Positions 41,788-54,800 of a stretch of DNA of 64,000 bases are shown one piece after another. How positions within the stretch are numbered: position 1 is the stretch's first letter; every line of letters starts with the position of its first letter. The notes beneath the pieces were generated by a model. That model saw only the letters and a program-made list of their open reading frames with translations. It was not told the origin of the DNA and did no database searches. The stretch is from Anaspis maculata (taxonomy: Eukaryota > Arthropoda > Insecta > Coleoptera > Scraptiidae): assembly GCA_949128115.1 (NCBI GenBank), contig OX421965.1, positions 30,437,681 to 30,501,680 of the forward strand, given 5' to 3'. The translations under genes and the position numbers were made by a program.

Positions 41788-43032
41788 TACAGGGTGATTC
41801 ACCACCAAATGGACATAGCTTAAGGGTAGGTCCAGTTTTTCCAGGCGAACCAGGATCTGGTTTTAAAATTTCTATAAAGTTGTTCGTTTCGAAGCTACAG
41901 GGTGATTCATGTATTTCGTAGAATTTTTTGACAAGCTGTATCTTCAGAACGACTCAATGGATTCGATTGAAATTTTGTGAGTTAATTCTTCCATTGATAG
42001 CTGACACATCGCCCTATCAAACAGTTCAAAATTTCCAGGGCCGGCTTTGGAAAAAAAAACTTCGAAGCTTTTTTCAAAAAAGACATTCTGTATGCATATT
42101 TTTCAAAATTCATTTTCATATTCAGAAACCACATGGAACATGCTAATAATATCGCAAAAAATATTGCTTGGCACCATTGAGCTGTCAATAAAATTTTGAT
42201 GATCCTGAAAATTTTTGAGGTTAGGATTTTTTGTAAATTGATAATTCAAAATATTTGCAAATGATCTATCATGGCCTTGAATTTTAGCCGTTTCGTCAAA
42301 AAAAATTGAAAATTTTTTCACGTTTTTTCGGTAGCAAAAATAGATTTCATCAGAATTTGAAAAAAAAATTGTTACATCCTCAACTTCACTTTCATCCCAC
42401 ATTGAGCTGAAATTGAGGGACTTGACATAAATTTTTCGAAAATTTTGATGAAAGTTTTTGTTGCTCCTAATTAGGTACTGGAAAACGCGAGGGAAAACGT
42501 TAAAAAATTTTTTTTATTTTTGTGACGAAACGGCTGAAATTTTAGGCCATAATAGATCATTTGCAAATATTCCAAATTATCAATTTACAAAAAATCCTAT
42601 CCTCAAAAATTTTCAGGACTATCAAAATTTTATTGACAGCTCAATGGTGCCAAGCAATTTTTTTTGCGATACTTATAGCATGTTTTATGTAGTTTCTAAA
42701 TGTGAAAATAAATTTGGAAAAATATACATACAGAACGTCTTTTTCGAAAAAACTTTGAAGTTTTTTTTATCAAGGCCGGCCCTGGAAATTTCGAACTGCT
42801 TGATTAGGCGATGTGTCAATTATCAATAGTAGAATTAACTTACAAAATTTCAATCGAATCCATTGGATCGTTCTAAAGATATGGCTTATTAAAAAAATCG
42901 ACAAAATACATGAATCACCCTGTAACTTCAAAACAAACAGCCTTAGAAAATTTTCAAAGCCAGATCCTGGTTTGCCTGGAAAAACTGGACCCACCCTCAG
43001 ACTATGTCCATTTGGTGGTGAATCACCCTGTA
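41788..43032. repeat. Foldback element, about 1.25 kb, TACAGGGTGATTCACC ends
   Basis: TACAGGGTGATTCACCACCA at the left is mirrored by TGGTGGTGAATCACCCTGTA at the right. A second CAGGGTGATTCATGTATTT pair lies about 110 bp inside each end. The arms of about 600 bp meet near 42415. Each arm has ACGACTCAATGGATTCGATT or its near match, parallel to the AACCGTTCAACCGATT module of the other foldbacks. Frames at 42103-42402 (minus) and 42458-42829 (plus) are mirror copies of one another. Confidence 0.85.
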
Positions 43033-45120
43033 TGTCGTGGCTGTTATAAAGATGATATGGAGGTGATTATGTGCTTAGTCGCTTTCATTGATGTGAATAT
43101 TCATACTGGGCAATGGTCTCTGTTGACACCCTATCTTGGTCCTCAGGTTCGCCTAGCAGCTCGGATTTGCTTGAGGCGTGATGACGGGTGTAAGGATCAA
43201 TCACTGGTACTAGATTTTTGTGAAAGTCTCATCTGACCTCAAGTCTTTCCTGGGTCCATTGCACCAAATTTCGAACACTGACCAGGGTGATCTGCGGGCG
43301 GACCCACAGTAATTCAACACAAACAACGGTAGGAACCAGATGAAACTTTTCTTCAGCCGGAATCCAAAGGTAGTGGCGCCAAGGCTAGAGAACGTGTCAA
43401 GGAGCTCCTGGAAAGTTATTTCTTGGCATTTCTCCGAAACCTAAAATTAAAACTCCTTTGAAACCTCAGGATTTTAAGAGGCCCCACGCGGTTAACATTA
43501 CGCCGTCGTGCTGTTGGACTTTTGATGATGTCATCACGCACATACACAGGACGCGGCTGCGATAGCGTTATCTGACAGATTGTTGTTGTTCGCTAACGCT
43601 GCCCAGCTTGCTGCCTGCCTGCATCAGTGATCGGATTCCATTCACATAAGCCATTTCCGCTGGCGACGGCGGTGAGCGTCGTCCGCGGTTCGCGTGCCTG
43701 AACCGCGCCGAAAATTGCATCCTTCTGAAATCCGATCGAACGAACCAACAGAACATGGACACTTGGATATATTATGTTCGATACGCACACGCCTTGTGGT
43801 CATGAACCCCAAGATAAAGTCGTTCTCGTTCTCCCATCATCAATTTCAATTCATTATTAACTCACCTATCATTTAGTATATAAATATACCTACACCATAC
43901 TCCGAACCGGTTGTGCTTTTTTTCTATGGCAGCATTTATTTATGGTAACAATGACATCCGACCACTTTTTTTCTCCTTCACATCATCTCATCAACATATC
44001 ATATTCAAGTCCAAGTCATTTGAGGCTCCGACGTGTATTGCCCCCTTGTATTTTTTGCATCTCTCGGAAATTTTCTTGCTGAACCCAAAAAAGGCAGGCA
44101 CAGGAGGGTTAGGCGGCGCCGACTTTTTTTCTCTCCCATAAATAACCACAATATACCGGTAAATTATTTATGAGTTTGCAGAATTGTCCGAAGGTCAGAA
44201 ATAATGCACAAATTCTCCCATATGGCTGACCAGAATAACAAGTAAATGGTGGTTCGTTATTGACTCCAGTTCAATTTGAATTCTGCGGCGCTGTGTGTTT
44301 CAATGGTATAAATTAAAACGCAAACACACAGAGAAAGGTCGGTTTGCCAATCTGCGGCCGTATTGTTGTGCTGCTGAGGGTAGTTCTGTTTTTGTTTTGT
44401 TCCTACTTTTGTGGATAAAGCCTCTCTCGCCCAAAAGGTGCAAGCGCACTGCCGTCTGCAACTTTAAACTTATTGGGAGGGTCACGCAAGGCCAATCTTT
44501 TGTCGCGGGACATAAATCTTTACCTGGATAGCGCTACTGGTCCGCGGTCCGGTTTTCTTTGTTCATGTTGAAAAAGTTTTATATGCACGCCACGGAACGG
44601 GCCCCAGGTGAACGAAAGAATATTATTCTGTAATTTTGTTTTCCGTATGTTATTTTTATTCGACCAATGGTTCCTCTAGTACGAGGAAAAGGGGAGATTT
44701 GCGCACGGCACGGCCAGGTGCTGTCTTATCGTAAGGTAAAAGGAACCGGAAGGCAGTTTATAAAGGCATTAAAAAGGGGCTCACAATGGTCGCTTGTTAT
44801 GCAATCTTCGGTAAACAGGACGGCCAGCGCTTTGCGCCAGGGATGAGAAAACGGCTTACAAAAATACGGCCATCAGTTTTTTTTTTATAATTTATAAAAT
44901 ACCTGCAGCAAAACACGTGAAAACCATTAAGTACGACGCATTATCTATTGTGTAACAGTTTCAGTTTGTTATGATGGGTTTTGCGGTCTGCGCATTTTTT
45001 GCACAACTCATTTAATTGACACGTTGAAACAAGCACAAGGTACTCCAAACTTTTTGTTTCTCTGCAACGATTCGTTCCCATAGGTTTTTTGTTTTTGATC
45101 TCACCATGCATGTCCTCTTT
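43033..45120 (+). other. crp intron 1, unassigned stretch
   Basis: Mixed-composition DNA without a recognised exon. Short GC-rich patches occur at about 43500-43720. Confidence 0.3.
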
Positions 45121-45131
45121 AAATGACATTT

Positions 45132-45340
45132 ACCTTTCGGCCGCAGCATGTCCGTATATGGAAGTCATTTTGTGAGCTCCAAGTTCCGTTTTTGGTAGAC
45201 AGCCGGAGAATGTTGTTTGGAACAGAAAGTGTCTGTGTACGCATTGCACCGTCGATATAAACTGGTTCGCCTGCATTCAAAAGTAATTGCTCTGGACTCA
45301 TATGCACATCTTGACCGTTGTTGGTTGCGTCTCCTTACTG
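45132..45340 (-). pseudogene. Possible decayed minus-strand exon
   Basis: The minus-strand frame reads DATNNGQDVHMSPEQLLLNA, then GEPVYIDGAMRTQTLSVPNN and FHIRTCCGRK, and ends exactly at GTAAAT, a usable donor. About 230 bp further along that strand, after TTGCAG, comes RNKKFGVPCACFNVSIK and a stop, which would extend the Cys-rich end. A second SVTPEQLLTAGNT-like peptide occurs on the same strand near 45970-46010. This looks like fragments of a gene or transposon-encoded protein with a Cys-rich segment, but I cannot name the family and the rest of the frame is broken. Confidence 0.25.
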
Positions 45341-46779
45341 CAAGCTTTTGGTGCTACTGAAATCATTGGATTTCACATATTGTAACATTCTCCAATGAGA
45401 TGAGCTACTTTTCTATGCCATATGTGTAAAAAAAGCAGTGTATCTTTACCCTTTACCTAACAAAAAAATGCACCCTTCTCGTGGATCTCGCTTTCTATGG
45501 TGTTATTGATGGATTTGAAATGAACCTATGATCAGTCTGCAGACGTTTTTCTTTTGATCACACAGAAGGATAATCATATTTATACAAGTGTCTCAAAAGA
45601 GGTGGACTGCACCCACCCCCGGTTGTAAGAAAGTCAAATTTCCTTCGGAGGAGCAAATTAACTGCGGTACCAAACTCTGTATCAAATGGTAGGCTATTTA
45701 ACGGCGTAAACAGAGACGTGTTTAGAGCGACGACTGACATGAGTTAGAATTTGAGAATTTTTGCTAGTAGCTGTAGGCAACCAGTGATACAGGCTAAAAC
45801 ATATTTTTTGGTACGATTAGGATCTGTGGGATTAGGTTTGAAATGAGACAAGAGGCAGCCATTTTCAGTGTGTGAGATTTATTTTTGTACCAAAGAAAAA
45901 CTTGACAAATTCGGCATTCAGTTTCCTTCCTTCCTGTCAATTTCTTCACTGTTGCTCATGCCAACGACTTCTGCAGTATTCCCTGCCGTCAAAAGCTGTT
46001 CTGGAGTTACTGAATACTGAATCAGCACTGGACATCACCTTGACACATTGATACAATGTCACTAGCGGCCCAGGATTGTTCAAGCTTTGTCACACGATCA
46101 CAGTCCCAGTACTCCCAGTTGCTCACAACTCATCGTTGTCAGCGAAGCACTCATACTTTGGCCAAGCAATACTTTTCAATAAGGAGCTCCGCGTTGTTGG
46201 TGTTGAACAACAGCTTTGTCTTCGCCGTAGGCACAGGGCTCGTGGAAGCACCCAGCAAGTGTTCGCAATTTCAGTGGGTAACTCCCATTGCCTGAACCTG
46301 GAATGGTTGATCGACATAATAGCATCTACGGAGGCAATTTGTCATATTCACCTGATCGAGAGCCTGTGCATGGATTCATGCCTTAATTAGGTGCAATGAT
46401 TTGCATTTTATTGTTCAAAACTTGAAGAAATTTCAAATTACTGACGCTTCTTTGACAGCTCGCGAGGTACATTTTATTTACGAAGAGGTTTTTTCGATTG
46501 GCAATGACACAACGAACTGCACCTTCTACTTCTTGTTCTTCTTCAGAAGAATAAAAATTGGAGACGTTAGAAAATTCAAAAGAAAGTGTCGAATCTGACA
46601 TTTTAGGTACCCACCTACGCATAAAATTACGCAGGTAGTTCAAATGTGTGACAACCTCATCCACAGCCTGTTTGGTACCGTGTTTGATGCCCTCTTCTTG
46701 CAACCGGAGTAAATTTGCTCCGCAGCAAACTTAACCACCTCATTCATGCAACCGGGCACCAGAAAACTTTACGGACATG
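45341..46779 (+). other. crp intron 1, unassigned stretch
   Basis: Several medium-length frames occur on both strands (for example minus 46703-46383, starting at TTG) without recognised motifs or clear splice borders. Confidence 0.25.
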
Positions 46780-47185
46780 CAAAATAATGGAGATAGTAAC
46801 AGTCCTTCAAAGTTGGGACAGAAAAACCGTTTTTCCATCAGCTCTGAAGCCGTTCAACCGATTTTGCTCAACCTAATTTGGTAGCGATTGCCGGACGTAG
46901 CGTCTTGCCGTGACGTGTGCATACGTGGCGCGAATTGCATAATTTCGTACACCGATAATAAAATATAGAAATATTCACACTAGACAATGTTTTAGTGCAT
47001 CATCCAAAATTCCAAAAATAGTTCAGGTGACTGTTAAATGACAATTTAATAATCAAATGAACTTTGAGAAGGTCTGCATCTCAGTTACTTTACATTTCCG
47101 AAACATGTTTTCTGCGTGCTACTTCTTTTTGATTCTCTATCGCTTGACAAAGTCTCCGCAGTCGAACTTCGAACACCTTGTATAT
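46780..47185. repeat. Degenerate foldback element
   Basis: The left arm (ATAATGGAGATAGTAACAGTCC, TTCAAAGTTGGGAC, AGCCGTTCAACCGATTTTG) and the right arm (TGAACTTTGAGAAGG, TCTGCATCTCAGTTACTTT, TTTGATTCTCTATCGCTTG, ending AACACCTTGTATA) carry in inverse order the same modules as the element at 21382-22431. The arms are too diverged to pair tightly, marking an old copy. Confidence 0.6.
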
Positions 47186-50100
47186 GAATAAATCTTACAA
47201 GAAAATATTAAGTTGTATTTCGTAAACACCAAGTAATCATGTGCATGCAAAGGAAAATTGAACACACATCGTATGAACATTACAATGGAGTGTGGACGAT
47301 GACGAAATGATTGGATGTTTCCTGGAATGCTAAAAATAAACAGGAAAACATCTAAAGACAATGACTAACACCGGGAAAAACTTGAAGACCTGTGGCGTGA
47401 CACAGCAACTGGCTATGTCAGGTGTGTGTGTGGGGGCATCCGGAACACTTGAGGAATTCAAATAATAATTCGATCGACCATAGTTTTAATCGTAATGATA
47501 GAAAGGCATCGTCGGTGGATGTTTCGAATTCCTGAGCCTGGCGGTCATTAAGTGCATGTTAATAAGCGACTATTCCTCGGCTCGGAAATCCTTGGACCTT
47601 AATTACTACCTACCAAGTGGAAAGAAGAAAAAATCACCACCGCATACTCTGAGATTTTTTATTAACAAGACAAGAGTACAAACAAGGTTCAGAACTCTAT
47701 TGCTCCGTTAGCAGAGGGAAAAAGTACGAACATAATATGCAACGTGTTTTGTTTTATTGGCGAGGCATGCGCACAAGAACGAATGTAATAGGTTTTCGCA
47801 AGGCCGCCGAAGGTGATTTCCACGCCGCAATTATTTATTTATTTTTAAACGAGCGTACTTCGAAAGAATGCCGAGTGATTCATCGACAACGCTCTATGCA
47901 ACAATGTTTTGAATCCGCAATGGGAGAGAGATAAACCCAGTTTGCCCCGTTACGGGGTTTGGCCCGTCGATGCATTATCCCGCCGTTTGAAGTATGCACG
48001 ACATGCTACTGCGTAGGTAGATAGTTACCTCTATGTGTGCATTATTTTTATTTCCCCCCATCGTAATTGAAGAGGCCTCCTAGATCGATCATTACTAAAT
48101 GACCACCTTGCTAAAGGTTGCGCAACCGGGAAAGTTTGCGCAGTTACTACACACACATTCACATTACCATCATCACGTGTCATTTCGTATCCTGTCACAA
48201 GCTTTATTGTGAACTTTCGATTGGCATCACACCAAAGTCAGGGCCGCTGCTTACTTTGTGGATGTGGGATTGTTTTTCTTGCGTGGTCAAGGTATACGCT
48301 CGGCTAAGGTGAAGGGACCGGCTGAAACAGCTGGTTCTAGTTTTCCAATTTGTATCAAATTTCGTCCGGCTCTGATATACACCGGCATTAATTGCCCGCA
48401 TGCTTTTCAGCCATGGCAATACGTCATCGGGCAGCTTCAACCGCCAACAAGGTTTGGTTCGGGTCAAACACAGACTAATGGGCGTAGAGAATTTAGTGGG
48501 ATGTTTGTTTAACATTCGGGGGTTGGATTGGATTGGTTACGATGGCGTATGTCAGTGAATGAGGTCTGGTCAGTTGGAGCTGATCAAATGGGACGTAAAT
48601 TACCGGTCGTTGAAAGCTGCAACTGGACACTTTGCCATTTGTTGGCGTTTTTTGTGTTTGGATGCTAGTTATTACCTACTTATTGACTTGGAGTAGATGA
48701 AATTCACGCTGGAACTCTTCAAGGGGACATTAGAGAGTTCCAAACTGAGAAGATCAAAGTGACGGCAGAGAAGTGTCAAGATAGTGAAGCCTGGATGAAG
48801 TTGACGTAAAACACTTAGGCTAATCACCTGGATAGTCGAATACTGTCATGGCTAGAACTGGAGCCTGTGGCATCTACCATCTAAGCCTCCTTATACGCAC
48901 CCCAGCTAGGAGGAACAGTCATCACCAGCTCTAGCTAGCCACGACGATTAACTTCGCTAGCCGTGACGATACAACAACGTTTGACGTGAAAAATCTGCTA
49001 GAGTTATTGTGTGGGAACTGTGGTGAACTGTGGTGGTTATGTTGGTAACTTAACAATACACGTATCTATCGATGAGGCCCGGTCATTTGGAGTTGATGGA
49101 CTACTGAAGTTACGCTTGCCACTCCTACTGTGTTGGAATGAAAATAACATGCACAACTTTACTGCACTGAAGTCACTGAACAAATAATCAGAACTTGTTG
49201 CGCCTGCATATGCAGTACTTGAGTACTTTATCAGGAAGAAATCTCTCGACAGTGGGAATCAAGAATGAACTCGGAACGAAAAAACAGGGAGAAGTAGGTA
49301 TATTGCGAAGACCGGCAAGCGCCCAAGGTTGGAGGCTATTCGTGTTTTTTTGGTTTTCCGCTATTTATTTTCAGCATCACGTTTTCGCCTTATACTGGAA
49401 ATACAATGGCAAATCGTCCTGCGAGAGTACTAATCCAAAGCAGACAAATGACCACAATTTGTGCTGCCATTACGTGATCATTCCTCATGGTATTGGTATA
49501 CCAGATGAAATGGCTAAAACCAATAGTGAGAGCAAACAGTTGGAGCATTTTAGACTAATTGGAACAAACAAAAACAGGAAAGAGGTAAATACAGCCGCGT
49601 ATTATACTACGAAGGTAAACGGGAACGAAAATAATATATACATTCAGAAAACTTGAGAGGAACTTTGGTGTTTGCTTGAATGAATATTACATCTTCAGCA
49701 GTTGAATAATCGTCTCAGGTCAAGCATCAGATGAGTGCGGCAGGGAGTAAATAAGGAGAGCCGAGGTAGGTAGCCCGGATGACGACGAACTCTCCAAAGT
49801 TGAGAAATTTCCAACTCAAACTTTACTCATTGAACTTTAGAATTAACATCGATGCAATATCGCGCGCGCGCTTCTTAATTACATTAATGTCGGTAATTTT
49901 TCCGCGTGATACGAAGGGTGTCACCCGTAAAGTGTGTCAAGGAGAATGATGTACTTTTATTCTGGCTATCGCACGGTGTACGCGGTTGTGTAGATGAGAC
50001 GAACCACGGGATTATAATGAGGACGATAATATACCTAAATCGAAACCTTCCCGGTGGGAAACAAGAAAACTGCCGTTACACGTATAGTGTGAAATAAACT

Positions 50101-51825
50101 AAAAATAAAGTACTGTACTAGTGCGATCAAGGTACCGTGCTGCTATGGAGCGGTCTTAAATCTATGGGAGCAGCCCTGACCAACTGGCAACAGACGTCGT
50201 GGTCGCGGGCTATATTATAATCTACGTGGTGTCTCGCGAGAATCCATGAAAATGCCAGCCAATCGATATGGGGAACGACCCGTCTATCGCGTACTACTAC
50301 GCAATAACGAGACATAATGGGCATGTCCTAGTTAAATGGAGCGCACAGCGCGAGTGGGTCTATCGGTGGGCGTCATAAAAGGGGGTCAGGACGCCACAGG
50401 GACGTCTGAATCCAACACCCATCTTCCACGTATTACCTACACATTCTGGCATCGTCCACACAATTACCTTGCTCCCTTTCTGGTGTTGTGGTGGTGGTTG
50501 GTGGTGGTGCCATGGGTTCTCGCACACCTGTCTCGCCTTTTTTTGGCCAGCCTCTGTTCTCTCCCTCCCCCTTGCATAAAAAACGTAGCACCGCAGCGGA
50601 AGTCTTGAAGGGCATAAAGGAGAACGAGCCGGTTTCATCGGCTGTTGCCGACCTAACCCTCGCGCTCCCTTCTGCACGGTTCCTTTATTCAAATTTTATG
50701 GTAATGGGGATGACGAATTAGTTGCGAGGAATTTTTATGATATCACATTAGAGGCCGGTGGAATTCACGCTATGCCGTTCATCGCAATGGAAAATTGCTA
50801 ATTGCGTTTGACGCCTCAGAATGGACATTAGAAAGAGCTTGGTCGTTATTCTGGTCGAGTGCAACACCTCTGATTTTGTCTTGGTTCCAATAAACTTGAA
50901 GATGTTGTTTGATTTCTCAAGACCCAGGATGTTTACTTATGTAACAACTTCCTCTTTACTTCTCCAGTACGATACGTTATCGTTGTGCAGGTATACGGTG
51001 TTTGGATTTTCGTTCGAAAACGCTTCTTATATTTTCAGTATCAATGGCAACTGCAACTAGCGTGGTAGGTGAACTGACGGGGTGGCTTGATCTCGTCAGC
51101 GTATACAGGAGACATCATCAGCATTCGTTCCTGTTCAGCGCTTTTTCTGCAAATCTCATTTAGGGTGCACGCTATGCCACCCTCTCATCGCATTCAAGAT
51201 GAAGATGATGATGATGATGATGATGTTGCCGAGATTGACGCGGATTATTCAAATGACAGCCTAGACAATAATTTCTCGCACCATTGTTGTTGGCAGTGAG
51301 CGGGAGGCGTTGTGCAAGGAGGCAGATAAGATTCGAGAGCGTCTCGAATAACAGCTGAGGAGGGAAGTTACCTGTCGGAGAGCGTCAGCTGCTTGGGTTA
51401 TAATAACGCTGTCGTGTTTGTAAAATTTTGCGTTCAACCGAGCACCAAGCCCATCGTAACAGGCATGAGTCTCCATCATCATTTTACCGGCGTGATGGAG
51501 AATTTTGTTGGGATTATAGGCAGCGAGCGTCTGGACGATGAGCCCTTTCCTAAACACCGCCGCCAGTTGGTGCATTTAGCAGACCTTGAGCTAATTTTGG
51601 GACGACGCGGCGCGTCGCCCCGTAATACGAGCCAGCGTCGTCGTCGTCGGCGGCGGAGCGACGCCCGCACAACGGCTGACTAAGTCGGCGCTAACTTATA
51701 TGACTTCGGTCTAGACTGCTAGCGGAGGGATTTGCTTGGTTTGCCGTGCCGTTGGTGTGCCATTCTCCTGGCTGCTGCAGGTTCAGGGTTACAACGCAAA
51801 TAACCGGGCAGGATTATGCTTGTTT
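47186..51825 (+). other. crp intron 1, mostly single-copy-looking DNA
   Basis: About 4.6 kb with few repeats and mixed GC content. A 153-codon plus frame at 49195-49656 has no ATG at its start and no recognised domain. A (GAT)n run at 51198-51227 gives a poly-Asp frame. This low-repeat stretch of a transcription-factor intron is where I would look for enhancers, but no site is proven. Confidence 0.3.
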
Positions 51826-51833
51826 GCGCGCGC

Positions 51834-51866
<33 letters not shown>
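51826..51866 (+). repeat. (CG)n-(TG)n microsatellite
   Basis: GCGCGCGCGTGTG is followed by an uninterrupted TG run to about 51866. The poly-Cys-Val and poly-Thr-His frames over it are artefacts. Confidence 0.95.
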
Positions 51867-51867
<1 letters not shown>

Positions 51868-54800
51868 TGCAACGGAATCCTTCCTTTATGTCTCTGTGTT
51901 GGTTCGCAATCTGTGGGTCATGGATGGATCTCCCCCAACTACCCGCAAGCAAATATTTTCTGGGAAGATTCTTGTGATTGGCTTCAGTTCTTGTCGCGAT
52001 TTCCTGATGCATCTAAGCCAGCGCGTCGCTTAGTTGAACTCGTATGATTTATCTTACGATTTTTCTTCGATTACTTAATAGCCATTCTCATTCACCTGGG
52101 GTCTTCGGGGCGCAGGTTCATCTAATTGGCGAGTTTGTGTAACTAGCCCGATCAACAAAGCGCTCCCGGTTAAACAGCCAATTGAACCAGTGAGCTTGTC
52201 TGCTTGGAGACCTGCGCACGAACTGCGAGAAAGGGGAACCGCCTACACGAGAAGGTCTATTTGCGCTGATTTTCGATTGAAGCAGATTTCGTCGCAACGA
52301 GGGCGAAACTACCGTTCACCTTGAAGTCACGTACCTACCTGTAAAATAATGGCATACGCACGCTCGAAACTGCTCACTACAAACCCCCCGAACTTGAAAT
52401 CTAATTACGCCTTTGATCACGGCAAATAATCATTAATGCAATTAATAGACAAGAGAATGCCATTATGCCTTTGAGATTGTAGAATGTAGACACACCGACT
52501 GGTGGTGGTGGTGGCTCGCACGAGGGTAGATTTCCAGGTGAACGTGGCAGAATCGCGCGCGCTTTATTACGTTGTCATGTGGAAACGTAGACAAAGAACC
52601 TCTTCCAACACCACGCGATATACAGTCTTCTCTTCGAGTGTTATATCTCGCTTGAGCATTGAAGTCTCATGCTCTCCGGGTGATCTGAGCACTCCATAAT
52701 GGAATTTGCATGAAATTTCTGAAAGCACGAACATTCGCATCCTGTGCATGCGGTATGTGTGAATCCTAAACGTTCCCACACAAAAATCGTGATCGGTATT
52801 CAGCTAATAATAAAGAATTGCGATGTGTCATTAACGGTTTAGAAACTTTCGTTTTGTGTCCCGTGATTCCCGCGGCCACCTCCAGCACAACACGACACAT
52901 TTCTAAACAGCTGATCATGATCTAGCCAGCCATGCGTCTACATCACTAGATCCGAACTTTGATCTCGGCTTTTGTGATAATAGTTCTTCACATTGAGGGG
53001 GCTGATTGCTACTGTTCATTTTAACAAAAAAAACAAAAAAAAAACAAAAAAAAACGGTTATACCTTGGCACTCGACAATCGATAGCCTGAGAAACGCCGG
53101 CGTTTTGTTGTTTACCTGTTTTGATGCGTTCAATCTATTTATAGCCGGCAACATCAATCATCGTGTGTGTTAGTTACCAATGTATAAGCAAGTTGAATTT
53201 TTGTTCGTCGTTTGTTTGGGTTGCGTGGTTCCTTTCCCGCTGATTTGCTTTGTTATCTGGAATTCGTGGCCCAGTTTTCGTTGGTTATTATTATCATCAT
53301 TTAGATTATTTAACAACAATATTATCGACCTCCTCCTTGCCTTCCCCACTCCAGTTCATCACTAAACTTATCACGATGATGTGACTTATTATTGAACTAA
53401 ACTGGTAGTATTTGTTAATTGTTATTATTTCCTTGACATGAATTTTGTATTAAGGACTTGGGAACATCAGACATACCTATAGTCATAGCCCCTCTCCCCC
53501 CCCCTGGCGACCAATCGATATTCGATAATCAGCTAATTCCAATGAATCCTTACGAAAGCGATAGAGTAGGTGCGACCTAATTCTCACCTGTGCGATGCGT
53601 TTTAAAATACTCCTTCGATGTATTTCCAATTTAGATTTTCCCTAGCTTTCGTCAGCCCGATCTTCGAATTTCGCAGAGCTATACCCACATACAAAACGAA
53701 GCCAGTTCGTATTTCGTACATTTTTCACAATGAGAAAATAAGACGTTTGTATTGCGAGTATTACGTTCTCAATGCTGAAATCTCCCAGAGCGCAATCGTA
53801 ATTGAAAACAAAATTGGGGTTGCGTGTTGTTCCTTTTACGTACCCACGTATTCCCTCTTCTTTTATTTTTGCAGTTGGTTCGTTTTTTTCTATCCGCTTT
53901 TAAATAAAAGGAAACGTGTTGTACGTGGTTCGCTTTCATTCAGTCGGTTTTTTTACTCGTGGATTGTACAAATCGTCACGATATCTACTCATTTATCACG
54001 CATAGCCTTCGATCGATTTATAATGGCATAATTTCTGTTTGTTTACTGCCGCACGAACGGCCACGTATATGCATCTATAAAAAGGATTATGCGTTTTCTT
54101 TCTTTCTCGCCGGTTCTCCCTCGCTCTCTCCAGGAAGCAGTGGGGTGTCATTTTTTTCGCTGAGTCGCCATTGGAATTATTTGTAATAATTATTATAACC
54201 GGAGCAGTTTTTATGAATTTCCTCTAGATTTCTTGTATGAGCACTGCAATAACTTATCCTGTATCGAGAAACGCACCCACGTTGTTAGATATGTTCATGT
54301 TATAGCAGAGTACAAGTTTTTACAAAAAAAAAGTAAAACTGTTGATGGAACACTCGCTAAACTCGCTAAAATTCAGAAAGCTTTTGCTACTTGCTTCGTA
54401 CTTCTAGTGCCAGTAAGCATACACAAAACAAAATACTTACGTTCCACAAAGATTCGTTTGGAAATCTTCATCTGTTCCCATAAGAAAACTGAATTCTAAT
54501 CAAAGTTACGATACAGAAGTGAAGGTGCATAGTTGAGTTGGGCACCTGAGTAAAAACACAAATTCGGAGCACAGTTCTCTATAATTTCCTTCGTCGCCGG
54601 TCAGTGACCAGTGATCATGATACAGCACTTCATCATAATCATCCCTAATATTCAGGGTTCTAGCACAAAACGAAGAAATCTAAATAACAGATTAGAGAAA
54701 TGAGCAAGGAAACAAACAGCCAAAGTCGCGTGTGCTAATAAAATGGGGCATGAGAAAACGAAAGTTGAAGAAAAAATAGGTCGAGCCGTCTGGCGACTGT

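Noticed and set aside
42103..42829. Pair of similar frames suggesting a duplicated gene
   Set aside because: They are the two arms of one foldback read in opposite directions. Most nucleotide differences change the residue, which argues against protein selection.
49195..49656. 153-codon plus-strand frame in crp intron 1
   Set aside because: It starts at a non-ATG codon, shows no recognised domain and no consistent splice borders. It is kept only as a remark.
53618..54031. 137-codon Phe/Tyr-rich frame
   Set aside because: Composition is that of T-rich intron DNA, with no motif and no plausible splice sites.
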